Of a stretch of 64,000 bases of DNA, positions 34,692 to 42,727 are shown in pieces. A program made the position numbers and the translations under genes. Source of the stretch: Roseovarius nitratireducens (GTDB lineage: Bacteria > Pseudomonadota > Alphaproteobacteria > Rhodobacterales > Rhodobacteraceae); assembly GCF_002925845.1 (NCBI RefSeq), contig NZ_PDNI01000025.1, positions 1 to 64,000 of the forward strand. Direction: 5' to 3'. The notes below the pieces were generated by a model that was not told where the DNA came from, did no database searches, and worked only from the letters and a program-made list of their open reading frames with translations. Within the stretch, counting starts at the first letter, position 1. Each line of letters opens with the position of its first letter.

Positions 34692-36629
34692 CTAGATTAA
34701 CTCGGGCTCCGCAAAGTCCGACGAAGCTTTTCGGCGACCAGATCGTGTTTTCTTTGGCTGTACCCTGGCGGCCTCTGCGTATCCCTGTAGTGCTCCTGTA
34801 TAGGTCTGGACCGCAGTCTCGAATTCCTTGTCGCCCATGGAGATCGCCGCAGGCGCAGCGGGCTCTGGTTGTTCGAGTGTGATTTTCTTCGGCCTGCTCG
34901 AGATTGGTGTTGCAGCAGGAGGATAGGGCAAGGCATGCCCCTGCCGTGCTTTGTCGATCTCCGCAAAATGGCGGTCGGCATAGTAACGGATGTGATCCGC
35001 CTTGATGGGATATTGCCCCTCAGGCAGAACAAGGACCTTGTCGAGCGGGAAGCGCAGCAATTCAGCGGGGGATACCAGCGCCCGTTCTTCCGAACGGTGG
35101 CTGACATTTGCGCTTTCCGAGAGCTTGCGCACAGTTGCCTGTGATCTGGTCTTGCCCACGATCGTGCGCTTGCCCAGGGCTGCGGACAGCACGTCGGCGG
35201 TGCGATCATCCTGCGGGGTCATGTAAATCTGCACACCAGCACCGGCCTGCAGCGCTCGGCGGTCGGTTTCGCCGTAGATGCCTTCAAGACCGGGGATCGA
35301 CTGCGAGATGATAAAGAGCCGCCCGCCATAAGAGCGGATCGTCTTGATGCTCTGCAGGACCAGGGGTTGTTTGCCCAGTTGATCGAACTCATCCATCAGG
35401 AACATGACAGGATGTGGCTCGTCCGGTCCGGGATGCGCGCGCTGCAAACATGCGATGGCATCGGCGAACAGGAGCCGGATCAGGGGGGCCAGTGTTTTCA
35501 GGTGCTCCGGCTGCACGACGATATAGAGCGACTGTGGCTCTCGTCGGAAAGTCCCAAAGTCGAAATCGCTTGCCTGTGTCGCCCGGTCCACCGCCGGATC
35601 GAGCCAAAGCTCCAATCCGGCCCCGCGGATCACACTGACATAGGAATCGAGAATCTTGTCCACTTCGTCGGCCATGCTCAGGAAAATCTCTGCCACCACC
35701 GGGTTCGCGGTCTGCATCGCAGCCCGCTTGTAGAATTCCTTTTTATTGCCGCCGCCGGTCATGAGCCGCAGCGCCTCACCGATCGTCGGCTTGCCGGTCT
35801 CGATGGCGTAGAGGCAAGACGCCACGAACAGGCTGCGTCCGGCCTGGAAAAAGCTCTGCGCGTTCACGCTTTCGACGATGAGGAACAAGTCCGCCATGGT
35901 GTTGACAGCGGTGTATTGCTGCTCGGGGCTGGGCAGATCGGCAATGCGCTGGAGAGGATTGAACCGGTGCGTGCGGGTTAGGACGGGCCCGTTCTTGCCT
36001 TCGGGCTGAACGTAGTCATAGGGCGAAAAGTACCAGACCTGGTTGTTCAGCGCCTTTTGGCGGTGGATGGATGTCTTCTCGAAATTCTCGCCCTTGACGT
36101 CGAGGATCACGGCACTGCCCTGGAAGTGCAAAAGATTCGGCAATACGAAACCAACCCCTTTGCCGCGGCCCGTGGGCGCGATCATCATCGCATGCGGGAA
36201 GCGATCTGGCGTGGCCGACACGAAGGGCGCGCGGGACGCAGGTGACCCGAGCTTGCCGAACAGAAAGCCATTCTGGGAGAGAGATGCCGACATACGATTG
36301 CGGCGGAGCTCGGGACGCGACTGGAAATGTGCATCATCATAATCGGTGAGCGACCCGCGATGAACGGATGTCGCCCCTGTCGCCGCCAGCAAAAGGGCAG
36401 GAAGTGCCGTGATGAGCCACGCAGTATGTTCCACCGCAGGGTTTGCCTTGATCCGTGGATCAGACAGATTGAGCAGCCAAAGTTCGAAAATATCGAACCC
36501 ACCCAGGTCTTCGCCGAATCGCGCCATCAGATAGAGCGTGGCAATCGCGGCACCGATCCAGGTGCCAACACCGAGTCCGAGCAGGATGGCGATCGGATAC
36601 CGCCAACGGCTTTCCATTGCATGCAGCAT
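34692..36629 (-). CDS. virD4: VirD4/TraG-type coupling protein
   Basis: 645 residues: two N-terminal membrane helices (IAILLGLGVGTWIGAAIATLYL about 13-34; WLITALPALLLAATG about 71-85), Walker A IAPTGRGKGVGFV (about 150-162), Walker B VMFLMDEFDQLGK (about 415) and the RSYGGRLFIISQS region. It recognises the relaxosome and pumps DNA into the VirB channel. It is 12 bases downstream of the relaxase gene but 19 kb from virB11. Confidence 0.93.
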   Translation of the reverse strand: MLHAMESRWRYPIAILLGLGVGTWIGAAIATLYLMARFGEDLGGFDIFELWLLNLSDPRIKANPAVEHTAWLITALPALLLAATGATSVHRGSLTDYDDAHFQSRPELRRNRMSASLSQNGFLFGKLGSPASRAPFVSATPDRFPHAMMIAPTGRGKGVGFVLPNLLHFQGSAVILDVKGENFEKTSIHRQKALNNQVWYFSPYDYVQPEGKNGPVLTRTHRFNPLQRIADLPSPEQQYTAVNTMADLFLIVESVNAQSFFQAGRSLFVASCLYAIETGKPTIGEALRLMTGGGNKKEFYKRAAMQTANPVVAEIFLSMADEVDKILDSYVSVIRGAGLELWLDPAVDRATQASDFDFGTFRREPQSLYIVVQPEHLKTLAPLIRLLFADAIACLQRAHPGPDEPHPVMFLMDEFDQLGKQPLVLQSIKTIRSYGGRLFIISQSIPGLEGIYGETDRRALQAGAGVQIYMTPQDDRTADVLSAALGKRTIVGKTRSQATVRKLSESANVSHRSEERALVSPAELLRFPLDKVLVLPEGQYPIKADHIRYYADRHFAEIDKARQGHALPYPPAATPISSRPKKITLEQPEPAAPAAISMGDKEFETAVQTYTGALQGYAEAARVQPKKTRSGRRKASSDFAEPELI

Positions 36630-36641
36630 GTTTTGGATCCT

Positions 36642-38516
36642 CTAAAGGCCGTAATCGCCACTGGTATCGTCCCGGTCTCGCCCCCGCTCCTCGGCGCGCT
36701 CGAAAGCCTCGATCCGGGTCCGGTAGGTGGCGGCGGGTTCGCTGTCGCGGCCGGCAATGTCATCACCCGCATCCACCGCGGCGATGGCCTTTAGCTCCGA
36801 GAACACGGCTTGTCGCAGACCAGGGTCTTCGATGCGGTCCATGAGCGGATCGATCCGGCCCGCTGCCAGCTGATCCATATCCCCGTCGCGCAGGTCTTGC
36901 CGCACGTCGGAGATCAGCTTGTCCAGCGTGGCGATGTCGGCAAGGCGGCTGCCCTGCCCCGCGTCGAGAATGTCCTGACGCGCCAGATCCGCCAAAAGAT
37001 CACGATCCATGTGCAGCCCCGTAAAAACATCACGCGCGCGCGCCTGCATGTCGCGTTCGAACCCAAGCCAGTCCGAGCGCTCCTGGGCGTCCACTGGACG
37101 TGACGCTTCAAGTTGCGCCTCGCTGCGATGGGGTGCGGTGAAACGGGCAGCAACTTCTTCGACGCTGCTGTCCGCCTCCTCGAGCCGCGCCTCCATCGGT
37201 GCCAGAACCCGCGCCAATTCCGCTCGGAAACTACCCAGTGCAGCATCGGCCTCAACCGAGAGCGGATTGCCCTCCTCTCCTGCCCGTGAGGCCAGCCCCG
37301 CAATCCCCTGCACACTGTAGGGATCGCGCTCCGACGACACCGATAAAGAATGATCCGCAAGAAAGTCGCGGCCCAGAAGCGTGCCCATTTCGCGGGCCTG
37401 CCCGGCAAAGAGCTGTTCCAGCTCTACCTTCTCGGCACCGGGCGCCATGTCCTGAATGGCGCTCCAGGCGGTTTCGGCTTCCGCCTGCAATGTCTCGCGG
37501 GCGGCGATCAGACGACCGATCACGTCCACTCCGGCCACGGGGATATCGGCCCCTTCGGCAAACCCTTCTTTCACCGGCAGTCCTTTCATAAAGTTGTTGG
37601 CGGCATGCTGTGCGCTCTCCGCGATGCGTCCGAGCCATCCATCCGGAGGGGTGTCGGCCTCCAGGCGCATCCCGGCAAGTTGCGCCAGCTGCCGATACCC
37701 CTCAGCGTATCCACGTATCTCGGCGTCTCGCAGGGCGCGGGTTGCAGGATCCAGCGGCGCAACCACTGGCTCCCGCTCCTCTTTGCGGGCCGCCTGCAAA
37801 TCGGTGTCCCGCGGCGCGTTTTCCATGATGCCGCGCGACAGGCGGGAAGAGGCGTTCAGCACCAGCCCGTGCTCACCCGCGATCTGCGCATGCAACTCGC
37901 GCATCATGTCATAGCTGATCTCGGAATGACGGCTGATCGAGAGGAACTTGCCATCCTCCATCCCGACCTTGTCGACAAGAACATGGGCATGCACATGATC
38001 TGTGTTGCAATGAAGGGCTGCCACATACCGATATCGATCCCGGTAATCCCCGCCGAACACCTCCTGCGCCCATTCGCGCGAGATGGCTTCCGCCAACTCC
38101 GCCTCGGTTCCCTTGGGAAAGGACAGGATGATGTGATCGGTATGACCCCGTTTCGGGGCCCCGCACCAGGAAGCACTCCAATCGGCAATGACACTTTCCA
38201 TGCCGCGCTCGCCAAAGACACGATCGATGCCGATCTGGTTCGACCAGGCTGCGACCTGCGCCTCGTCGCGCAGGATGTATTTCATCTGTCGGCGTAACTC
38301 TTTGGGCGAATGACACCCGCCCGTGCCAACCCGCTTCACCACGCTTTGCGGCACCCGCAGTGCGTTCCAGGACATTACCGCAACTGCCCCGCCGGACGTG
38401 CCACGCCGACGGCCCGACGATACGCGCGCTTCGCCTGCCATGGCTGCAGACCGCCGCCCCACATGAGGCAGTATCTCGCCCAATACCGCCTGCTGGAGGG
38501 TGCGTGTTTCAGCCAT
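36642..38516 (-). CDS. MOB relaxase (VirD2/MobA-like)
   Basis: 624 residues from ATG 38516 (MAETRTLQQAV), overlapping the MobC-like stop by 8 bases. The relaxase domain fills residues ~50-200: probable nucleophile Tyr80 in RRQMKYILRDEAQ, conserved TDHIILSFPKG (about 126-136) and the metal-binding histidines in HCNTDHVHAHVLVDK (H169, H174/H176/H178). The C-terminal ~400 residues are charged and helical with no primase or helicase motif seen, and probably hold the secretion signal. It nicks one strand at oriT and pilots it through the T4SS. MOBP- or MOBQ-like; the exact class needs comparison. Confidence 0.9.
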   Translation of the reverse strand: MAETRTLQQAVLGEILPHVGRRSAAMAGEARVSSGRRRGTSGGAVAVMSWNALRVPQSVVKRVGTGGCHSPKELRRQMKYILRDEAQVAAWSNQIGIDRVFGERGMESVIADWSASWCGAPKRGHTDHIILSFPKGTEAELAEAISREWAQEVFGGDYRDRYRYVAALHCNTDHVHAHVLVDKVGMEDGKFLSISRHSEISYDMMRELHAQIAGEHGLVLNASSRLSRGIMENAPRDTDLQAARKEEREPVVAPLDPATRALRDAEIRGYAEGYRQLAQLAGMRLEADTPPDGWLGRIAESAQHAANNFMKGLPVKEGFAEGADIPVAGVDVIGRLIAARETLQAEAETAWSAIQDMAPGAEKVELEQLFAGQAREMGTLLGRDFLADHSLSVSSERDPYSVQGIAGLASRAGEEGNPLSVEADAALGSFRAELARVLAPMEARLEEADSSVEEVAARFTAPHRSEAQLEASRPVDAQERSDWLGFERDMQARARDVFTGLHMDRDLLADLARQDILDAGQGSRLADIATLDKLISDVRQDLRDGDMDQLAAGRIDPLMDRIEDPGLRQAVFSELKAIAAVDAGDDIAGRDSEPAATYRTRIEAFERAEERGRDRDDTSGDYGL

Positions 38517-39057
38517 CGCGCTGCCCCTCCCCAACGTCCCGAAGATCGGACACTCGGACGAAGGACCCGCGCAGCGAGGCCGCGCGCAAAGCCTGCACAG
38601 CCCGGGCAACCTCTTCAGCCCGGTCCGCAAGCCGACCGACCAGTGCCGCGTCGCGCGCGTTCCACCGCAGCTTGCCCGCATGGGCAAGCTTCAGCATCTG
38701 CACAAGATTGCGCGCCAAGGCATTGAGCTGATTGGCCGACGCCTTGAGCGCCGCGACCTCGTCCCGGCGAAACGCGACAATGCCGGATGACAGACGGATC
38801 ATGTGCCGGAGCAGACCCGACGTGGTCATGCCCGTCTCGGCCACAAGCGCCTCGAATGCTTCGGCCTCACGGGCGGACACCCGAACCTGCAGCACGTGGC
38901 CCTTTGTGGTTCGATCCGTCACCACACCGCGCGCCCGCACGCGGGCGACAGTGGGCCGGGAGCAGCCAACACGCACGGCGATCTCCCCATCGCCAAGCCC
39001 TTGAGCGGCAAGCCGGAGAACCTCTTGTCGGGCTGTGGTGGAGAGGCGTTTGGACAT
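38509..39057 (-). CDS. mobC: MobC-like relaxosome accessory protein with N-terminal HTH
   Basis: 182 residues from ATG 39057. N-terminal HTH (TARQEVLRLAAQGLGDGEIAVRVGCSRPTVARVRARG, about 6-42), then a ribbon-helix-helix/MobC-like part (HVLQVRVSAREAEAFEALVAETGMTTSGLLRHM) and a helical tail with ANQLNALARNLVQMLKLA, which is typical of MobC. It would bind oriT and help strand separation. The HTH fused to MobC is less usual and suggests it also represses its own promoter, where a long inverted repeat lies. Confidence 0.78.
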   Translation of the reverse strand: MSKRLSTTARQEVLRLAAQGLGDGEIAVRVGCSRPTVARVRARGVVTDRTTKGHVLQVRVSAREAEAFEALVAETGMTTSGLLRHMIRLSSGIVAFRRDEVAALKASANQLNALARNLVQMLKLAHAGKLRWNARDAALVGRLADRAEEVARAVQALRAASLRGSFVRVSDLRDVGEGQRDG

Positions 39058-39073
39058 GGGCGGCAAGATTTAT

Positions 39074-39109
39074 CATTAGATAGTTTTTGTAAACACGAAA
39101 ACTCTAATG
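39074..39109. promoter_or_regulatory. Long inverted repeat at the mobC promoter
   Basis: CATTAGA-TA-GTTTTTGT (39074-39090) faces ACGAAAACTCTAATG (39095-39109): 14 of 15 aligned bases pair, apart from a 2-base insertion in the left arm. It begins 16 bases upstream of the mobC ATG in an A/T-rich stretch, as expected for an autoregulatory operator or an accessory-protein site at the oriT edge. Confidence 0.6.
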
Positions 39110-39154
39110 AGTCACCGCACAAGTTTTGTCATACACAATACCGTTCCTGTCAAC

Positions 39155-39297
39155 GTCCCTTCGGTCCGTTGTCGCACCTTTGGTGATCAGCAGGCAGGGC
39201 CTTGGCCATGCGTGCTGCAAACCCCGCGCGACAACGAATAGACCGAAGGGACACCGCCTCCCCCGCGCCGCGATCCGGGACGTAGGCCCGGATCCTG
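39155..39297. other. oriT: Candidate origin of transfer (oriT)
   Basis: Between divergent mobC and virC1 genes. An outer inverted repeat GTCCCTTCGGTC-CGTTGTCGC (39155-39175) pairs with GCGACAACG (39228-39236) and GACCGAAGGGAC (39241-39252), perfect apart from a 4-base insertion. An inner perfect repeat GATCCGGG (39272-39279)/CCCGGATC (39287-39294) leads straight into ATCCTG (39292-39297), the core of MOBP-type nic sites (consensus YATCCTGY in RP4 and Ti borders). Location beside relaxase, MobC and VirC genes fits. Alternatively the inner repeat could be one of the dispersed palindromes found in alphaproteobacterial genomes. Confidence 0.55.
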
Positions 39298-39712
39298 AAC
39301 AGGCGCGGGAATGACGTCGGCGCAGCCGACACGATATCGCTTCATTGGCGTTGAATGCTCAAAGGGGTTTTCCCGGAAGGAGAAGAAGACCTTGTGGGAT
39401 TGGAACGCCTGCGCGGCACCGTGCTTATACCGTTGGTGCTGTCACGGATGGTCGAGGATCATTTGCCAGACGCCATAAGGCCCATGAGAGCCAACCCCTC
39501 GATGGCTTCGGGCAATGTTGGAGCATTGCCGCAACGGCGCGATGGCGCAAGTGATGCATGACACAACGCCTGCTTGCATGCATGCCCGATTGACTAAACG
39601 CGTACGCCGATGATTGCAGCAACAGCAGATCGCCTCAGCAGCTGCAGATTGTTCTGACCCAAAAATTGACCGCCTGTATCGCTCCAGGTCTGGACGCCAT
39701 CTCGAGGCATCG
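39298..39712. other. Intergenic region, no gene supported
   Basis: About 415 bases with only short open frames of 60-70 codons in several phases, none with a ribosome site and family resemblance together. Several short palindromes (for example TTGCATGCATGC near 39572) are present. It could hold VirC1/VirC2 or overdrive-type sites belonging to the oriT region, but I see no defined element. Confidence 0.4.
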
Positions 39713-39740
39713 CCATAACGGACCAAGATATACGTTATGG
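39713..39740. promoter_or_regulatory. Inverted-repeat operator upstream of virC1-like gene
   Basis: CCATAACG (39713-39720) and CGTTATGG (39733-39740), a perfect 8-base inverted repeat with a 12-base centre, ending 9 bases before the ATG at 39750. Well placed for repression of the two-gene operon, possibly by the ribbon-helix-helix protein it encodes. Confidence 0.55.
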
Positions 39741-39749
39741 AGACATTTA

Positions 39750-40541
39750 ATGCTTGTTGTGACAGCCATCTCCGCGAAGGGCGGTTCGGGAAAGACAACC
39801 CTCATACAGATGCTTGCGTCCGCCATGCTGGCACGCGGCCGCCGTGTGCACGTCATGGATGCGGATGCTGACAAGCAGATCCTCGAATGGGAATCAAAAA
39901 GCGCGCGCGCCGACTTCGGTGATCTGCCACGCCTTCCATGGCCCACAGGCTTGACCGTGGCCGATGCCCCCGAGACCGTTGAAGGCCTTTACCACGCGCT
40001 GGACAGCTTTGAGGCTGAAGGTGTGGATCTGGTTCTGATCGACACCCGCCCCGGCGAACACCCCGACACCGAAACACTGGCGCTGGCCTGCGACATGATC
40101 CTGGTGCCTGCCGTGCCGGTACAGTCGGATTTCGTGGCGGCCCTGAAAACCCTGACATGGGTCATTCGCATGATCGAGACCCTCGGGCTGGACGACCCCG
40201 CCCCGCTGTTTTCTGCGGTGTTGATGAACGCGGACAAACGCGCGATCGATTTCGTGACCGCAGGCGATGACTTTGAGCGTGATGCAGCAAGACGCAGGGT
40301 TCACCGGCAGGACCTTGAGGTCTTCGAGGTGATTTCAACCCTGCCGCTCCTACCAACGCCGGTGCCCCACCTCGCCGCGATCCAGCGCATGTCGCTGACC
40401 GGACCGCTCGGATACGTGCGGGACATTTATGAACAGGACCTGCGTCATCGGTTGCAGGCGGGGCATCTTTCCTCGGCCCTGACACTGTGCGGCGACGTCC
40501 TTTGCGACATCGAGGCCATGGTGGACGCCGCCAATGGCTAG
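39750..40541 (+). CDS. virC1: VirC1-like ParA-family ATPase
   Basis: 263 residues from ATG 39750. Deviant Walker A ISAKGGSGKTTLIQML (residues 7-22), then HVMDADADKQILEWE and VLIDTRPGEHPDTETLALACDMILVPAVPVQSDF. The DAD..K.L.W motif and DTRxG region match Agrobacterium VirC1 more closely than plasmid-partition ParA proteins, and the next gene resembles VirC2. In Agrobacterium VirC1 gathers relaxosomes at the pole and boosts T-strand production. Neighbouring relaxase, oriT candidate and coupling protein genes support that role over partition. Confidence 0.75.
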   Translation: MLVVTAISAKGGSGKTTLIQMLASAMLARGRRVHVMDADADKQILEWESKSARADFGDLPRLPWPTGLTVADAPETVEGLYHALDSFEAEGVDLVLIDTRPGEHPDTETLALACDMILVPAVPVQSDFVAALKTLTWVIRMIETLGLDDPAPLFSAVLMNADKRAIDFVTAGDDFERDAARRRVHRQDLEVFEVISTLPLLPTPVPHLAAIQRMSLTGPLGYVRDIYEQDLRHRLQAGHLSSALTLCGDVLCDIEAMVDAANG

Positions 40542-41223
40542 GAAGATTCCAAACCGGTCCGGGACCGCTGTCTCGAACGAAGACAGGCTGGCACGGTCGC
40601 GGCAGTTCGCCACAAGCGCCACGAAATATGCAGCTTTAAATCAGAGTGCGGCGGCAGCGGTCACGACAGAAGGCCCAGCGGCAAATTCGGTGGACAAGAA
40701 AGAACCCCGGAAAGGGGAAAAGGCGGCCAAGGCTGAAACGGCGCGCATCAACTCGGGGGTATCTACCCAGCCGTTGGCGAATGATGCTTGCAGCAATAGC
40801 GCCGAAGGGCAGTCTCGAACCTATTACGTGCGCATCGGGGCTGAGGATCAGGCACGTATTGATGCGCTGGCAGAGCGATCTGGCCTTGACCCGGACTACG
40901 TTCGGCGTGCCTTGATCAAAGCGGTTCGCGCCCGCATTCAAAAACTGCGCGACACAGCGACCTGGCATGAGGTTGCCTCGGCTGCACGACCACGCCTGGC
41001 CGAGCCCAAAGGCACCGGTGCCCCCTTCATGAAATCGATGATCAGGCTCGAAGCCACCCATGTGGCGGCGTTGCAGACGAGCATTGATGACCCGCTCAAC
41101 GTCTACGGGGCTACACAACTGTTATCCGCCATCGGCAAGGCGCTGCTGAGATCCGAGATCGACGAACTCGCCCAAAAGATCAGCGACATCGAAGTCCGGG
41201 CAGCGCGTCCTGATCCAGCGTAA
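40534..41223 (+). CDS. virC2: VirC2-like double ribbon-helix-helix protein
   Basis: 229 residues, overlapping virC1 by 8 bases. The first ~90 residues are low-complexity and charged (KKEPRKGEKAAKAETA). Residues ~95-140 (RTYYVRIGAEDQARIDALAE..DYVRRALIKAVRARI) and ~160-205 (MKSMIRLEATHVAALQ..DPLNVYGATQLLSAIGKAL) each look like a strand followed by helices, the tandem RHH fold known for VirC2; DPLNVYGATQLLS aligns by eye with the DPLGLETARAFG region of VirC2. It likely binds oriT or overdrive-type DNA with VirC1. Confidence 0.6.
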   Translation: MARKIPNRSGTAVSNEDRLARSRQFATSATKYAALNQSAAAAVTTEGPAANSVDKKEPRKGEKAAKAETARINSGVSTQPLANDACSNSAEGQSRTYYVRIGAEDQARIDALAERSGLDPDYVRRALIKAVRARIQKLRDTATWHEVASAARPRLAEPKGTGAPFMKSMIRLEATHVAALQTSIDDPLNVYGATQLLSAIGKALLRSEIDELAQKISDIEVRAARPDPA

Positions 41224-41632
41224 AGGCATCTCGAGCAGTCACGACAGCGATTTGACCGCCCGCCTCGATCATGTCGATGAGCTGTGCCCATTCGGCAGAA
41301 TCAGCATCACGTTGCGTTGCGATTCCGTCCTGCACAGAGAAGGCAGCCTGCTCGCCGGACGCCGCAAGAAAGACAATTCGTTGTGGCGCTTTGTCATCGC
41401 TGTGACGCGATAAAAAATACGCATGGCTCACGTTTGGGTTGTAGACACGGTCTGGATCGCAAACTAAGAGCAAAGTCCCGTCGTTTGCAGTCGCAGCATA
41501 GGTCTCCAGACCTCGCGACAAGCCGACCTCCCACTCGGCCGCGACGGAGGATGAAGCCGCGCCCAGAAAGAGCGCAATATGTAGAGGCCTGTAAAGCAAG
41601 TTAGTAAACTCCGTTTTGTGTTGGTTGCGCAT
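41180..41632 (-). CDS. Secreted protein of unknown function
   Basis: 150 residues from ATG 41632, giving a signal peptide (LLYRPLHIALFLGAASSSVAA). The mature part is predicted beta-rich (EWEVGLSRGLETYAATANDGTLLLVCDPD, RIVFLAASGEQAAFSVQDG) and resembles small periplasmic stress or invasion-locus-type proteins in pattern only. Its 3' end overlaps the 3' end of virC2 by 44 bases tail to tail. Confidence 0.55.
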   Translation of the reverse strand: MRNQHKTEFTNLLYRPLHIALFLGAASSSVAAEWEVGLSRGLETYAATANDGTLLLVCDPDRVYNPNVSHAYFLSRHSDDKAPQRIVFLAASGEQAAFSVQDGIATQRDADSAEWAQLIDMIEAGGQIAVVTARDAFTLDQDALPGLRCR

Positions 41633-41702
41633 ATATAGGTACAGGTATCTACCTGCCACCTGATAACTGCGGCTCCGACCAAATGGAGGTCAGGAGTAGA
41701 GC

Positions 41703-41882
41703 ATGAAGAATTATGCGGGTTACCCCGTAGAAGTCATTTGGGCGACAGTGAACGGTGAAGATGTCGAGGTCGGCGTCGTGTTCCAGTGGATCTGCGGCAT
41801 GCGCCGTACCAGATGGTCCGATGGCTTTGATCAGGTGGACGGCGCAAACTTGAGATACGTGCCTTATGATGACGCGGGCTAG
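41703..41882 (+). CDS. Small protein of unknown function (59 residues)
   Basis: Encoded from ATG 41703 with a good ribosome site (GGAGGTCAGGAG upstream). The product begins MKNYAGYPVEVIWATVNGED and ends VPYDDAG, acidic and tryptophan-containing, without signal peptide. Coding-like codon use and the ribosome site support it; no family recognised. Confidence 0.45.
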   Translation: MKNYAGYPVEVIWATVNGEDVEVGVVFQWICGMRRTRWSDGFDQVDGANLRYVPYDDAG

Positions 41883-42042
41883 ACCGCGATCAGCGCTACG
41901 ATGCTCGTGAGCGAGCTGAGCAGGACACGATTGTGATCCGGGGGCAATAACACCGAGAGAGAGAACACGCGGGGCAGAGATCGTTGCAAATGCGACGACG
42001 GTTTGCAACGCTACCAAAGAAGACCGATAGGAGACCCATGAG

Positions 42043-42312
42043 ATGAAAGAGATTTTCAACGTTGGCGAGACAATCTTGCTGGACGGCGCGCCGCTTGCAC
42101 TGGTGACCCCCGATGGCGTCAAGGCCTGGATCGAAGACGGCGTTCAGCACAGCTTTCGCCACGACCAAGTGCGCGATCCGCTCAACGGCCAGTTGAAATA
42201 CCGCTGTCTCTACGAGAAGGACGGGTCGGATATGCCGTTCGTGCTGGTAGGCAACCCTGACAGTCACGAAGGCGCGCACGTTATTCTGTTCGACCAGAAG
42301 CCAGACGCATAG
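42043..42312 (+). CDS. Small protein of unknown function (89 residues)
   Basis: ATG 42043 preceded by AGGAGA. The product (MKEIFNVGETILLDGAPLAL at the start, VLVGNPDSHEGAHVILFDQK at the end) looks like a small beta-rich domain. Same direction as the 59-residue gene 160 bases upstream. Function unknown. Confidence 0.5.
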   Translation: MKEIFNVGETILLDGAPLALVTPDGVKAWIEDGVQHSFRHDQVRDPLNGQLKYRCLYEKDGSDMPFVLVGNPDSHEGAHVILFDQKPDA

Positions 42313-42727
42313 CCCTTCGGAATCTTATCCCAGGTGGCGAACACTAGAGCCCCTCGGCTTCGCCCGGCGGCAGCGTCCACCTTGCAAGAGGGATGCAGAC
42401 CCGTCAGGGCTGAAAGCGGATCGTGAAGGCGACCATGTGGCAAACGTCTTGGGATGGCTCAGGATGAGACAGACCAAGACGTATTGGCACAGGAAGACAG
42501 CAAGGTCAGAATTCAGGGCGGAGCCTCAGCAGCCCGGCCCCGCTTACGGGGCTTGCCCATGTCGAAACCTTCACCATTGTAGACAGTCACGCACATCGCA
42601 GCATGGAAGCCTCTTTCCCAGGTGCAGCATCGTGTTCGGCCCATACCTGTCAATTAACCATAGCCTGGATTGCTGCATTCGCAGCCCGCTTTGCCGACAT
42701 TCGCCGCACGCTCGAAACCGTCAATTG
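42313..42727. other. Intergenic region, no gene supported
   Basis: About 415 bases. A G/C hairpin (GGCCCCG/CGGGGCT around 42537-42552) could be a weak terminator or relic. No open frame with a ribosome site and plausible composition was found. Its base composition shifts toward A/T just rightward, at the start of the GHKL/HEPN cassette. Confidence 0.4.

Noticed and set aside
39345-39561. Two overlapping 68-69-codon frames in the oriT-virC1 gap
   Set aside because: No family resemblance, and both frames look equally good or bad; one has a weak ribosome site only.
39750-41223. ParA/ParB partition operon
   Set aside because: The second protein has no ParB motifs and the pair resembles VirC1/VirC2 more closely; no parS-like site cluster was seen.
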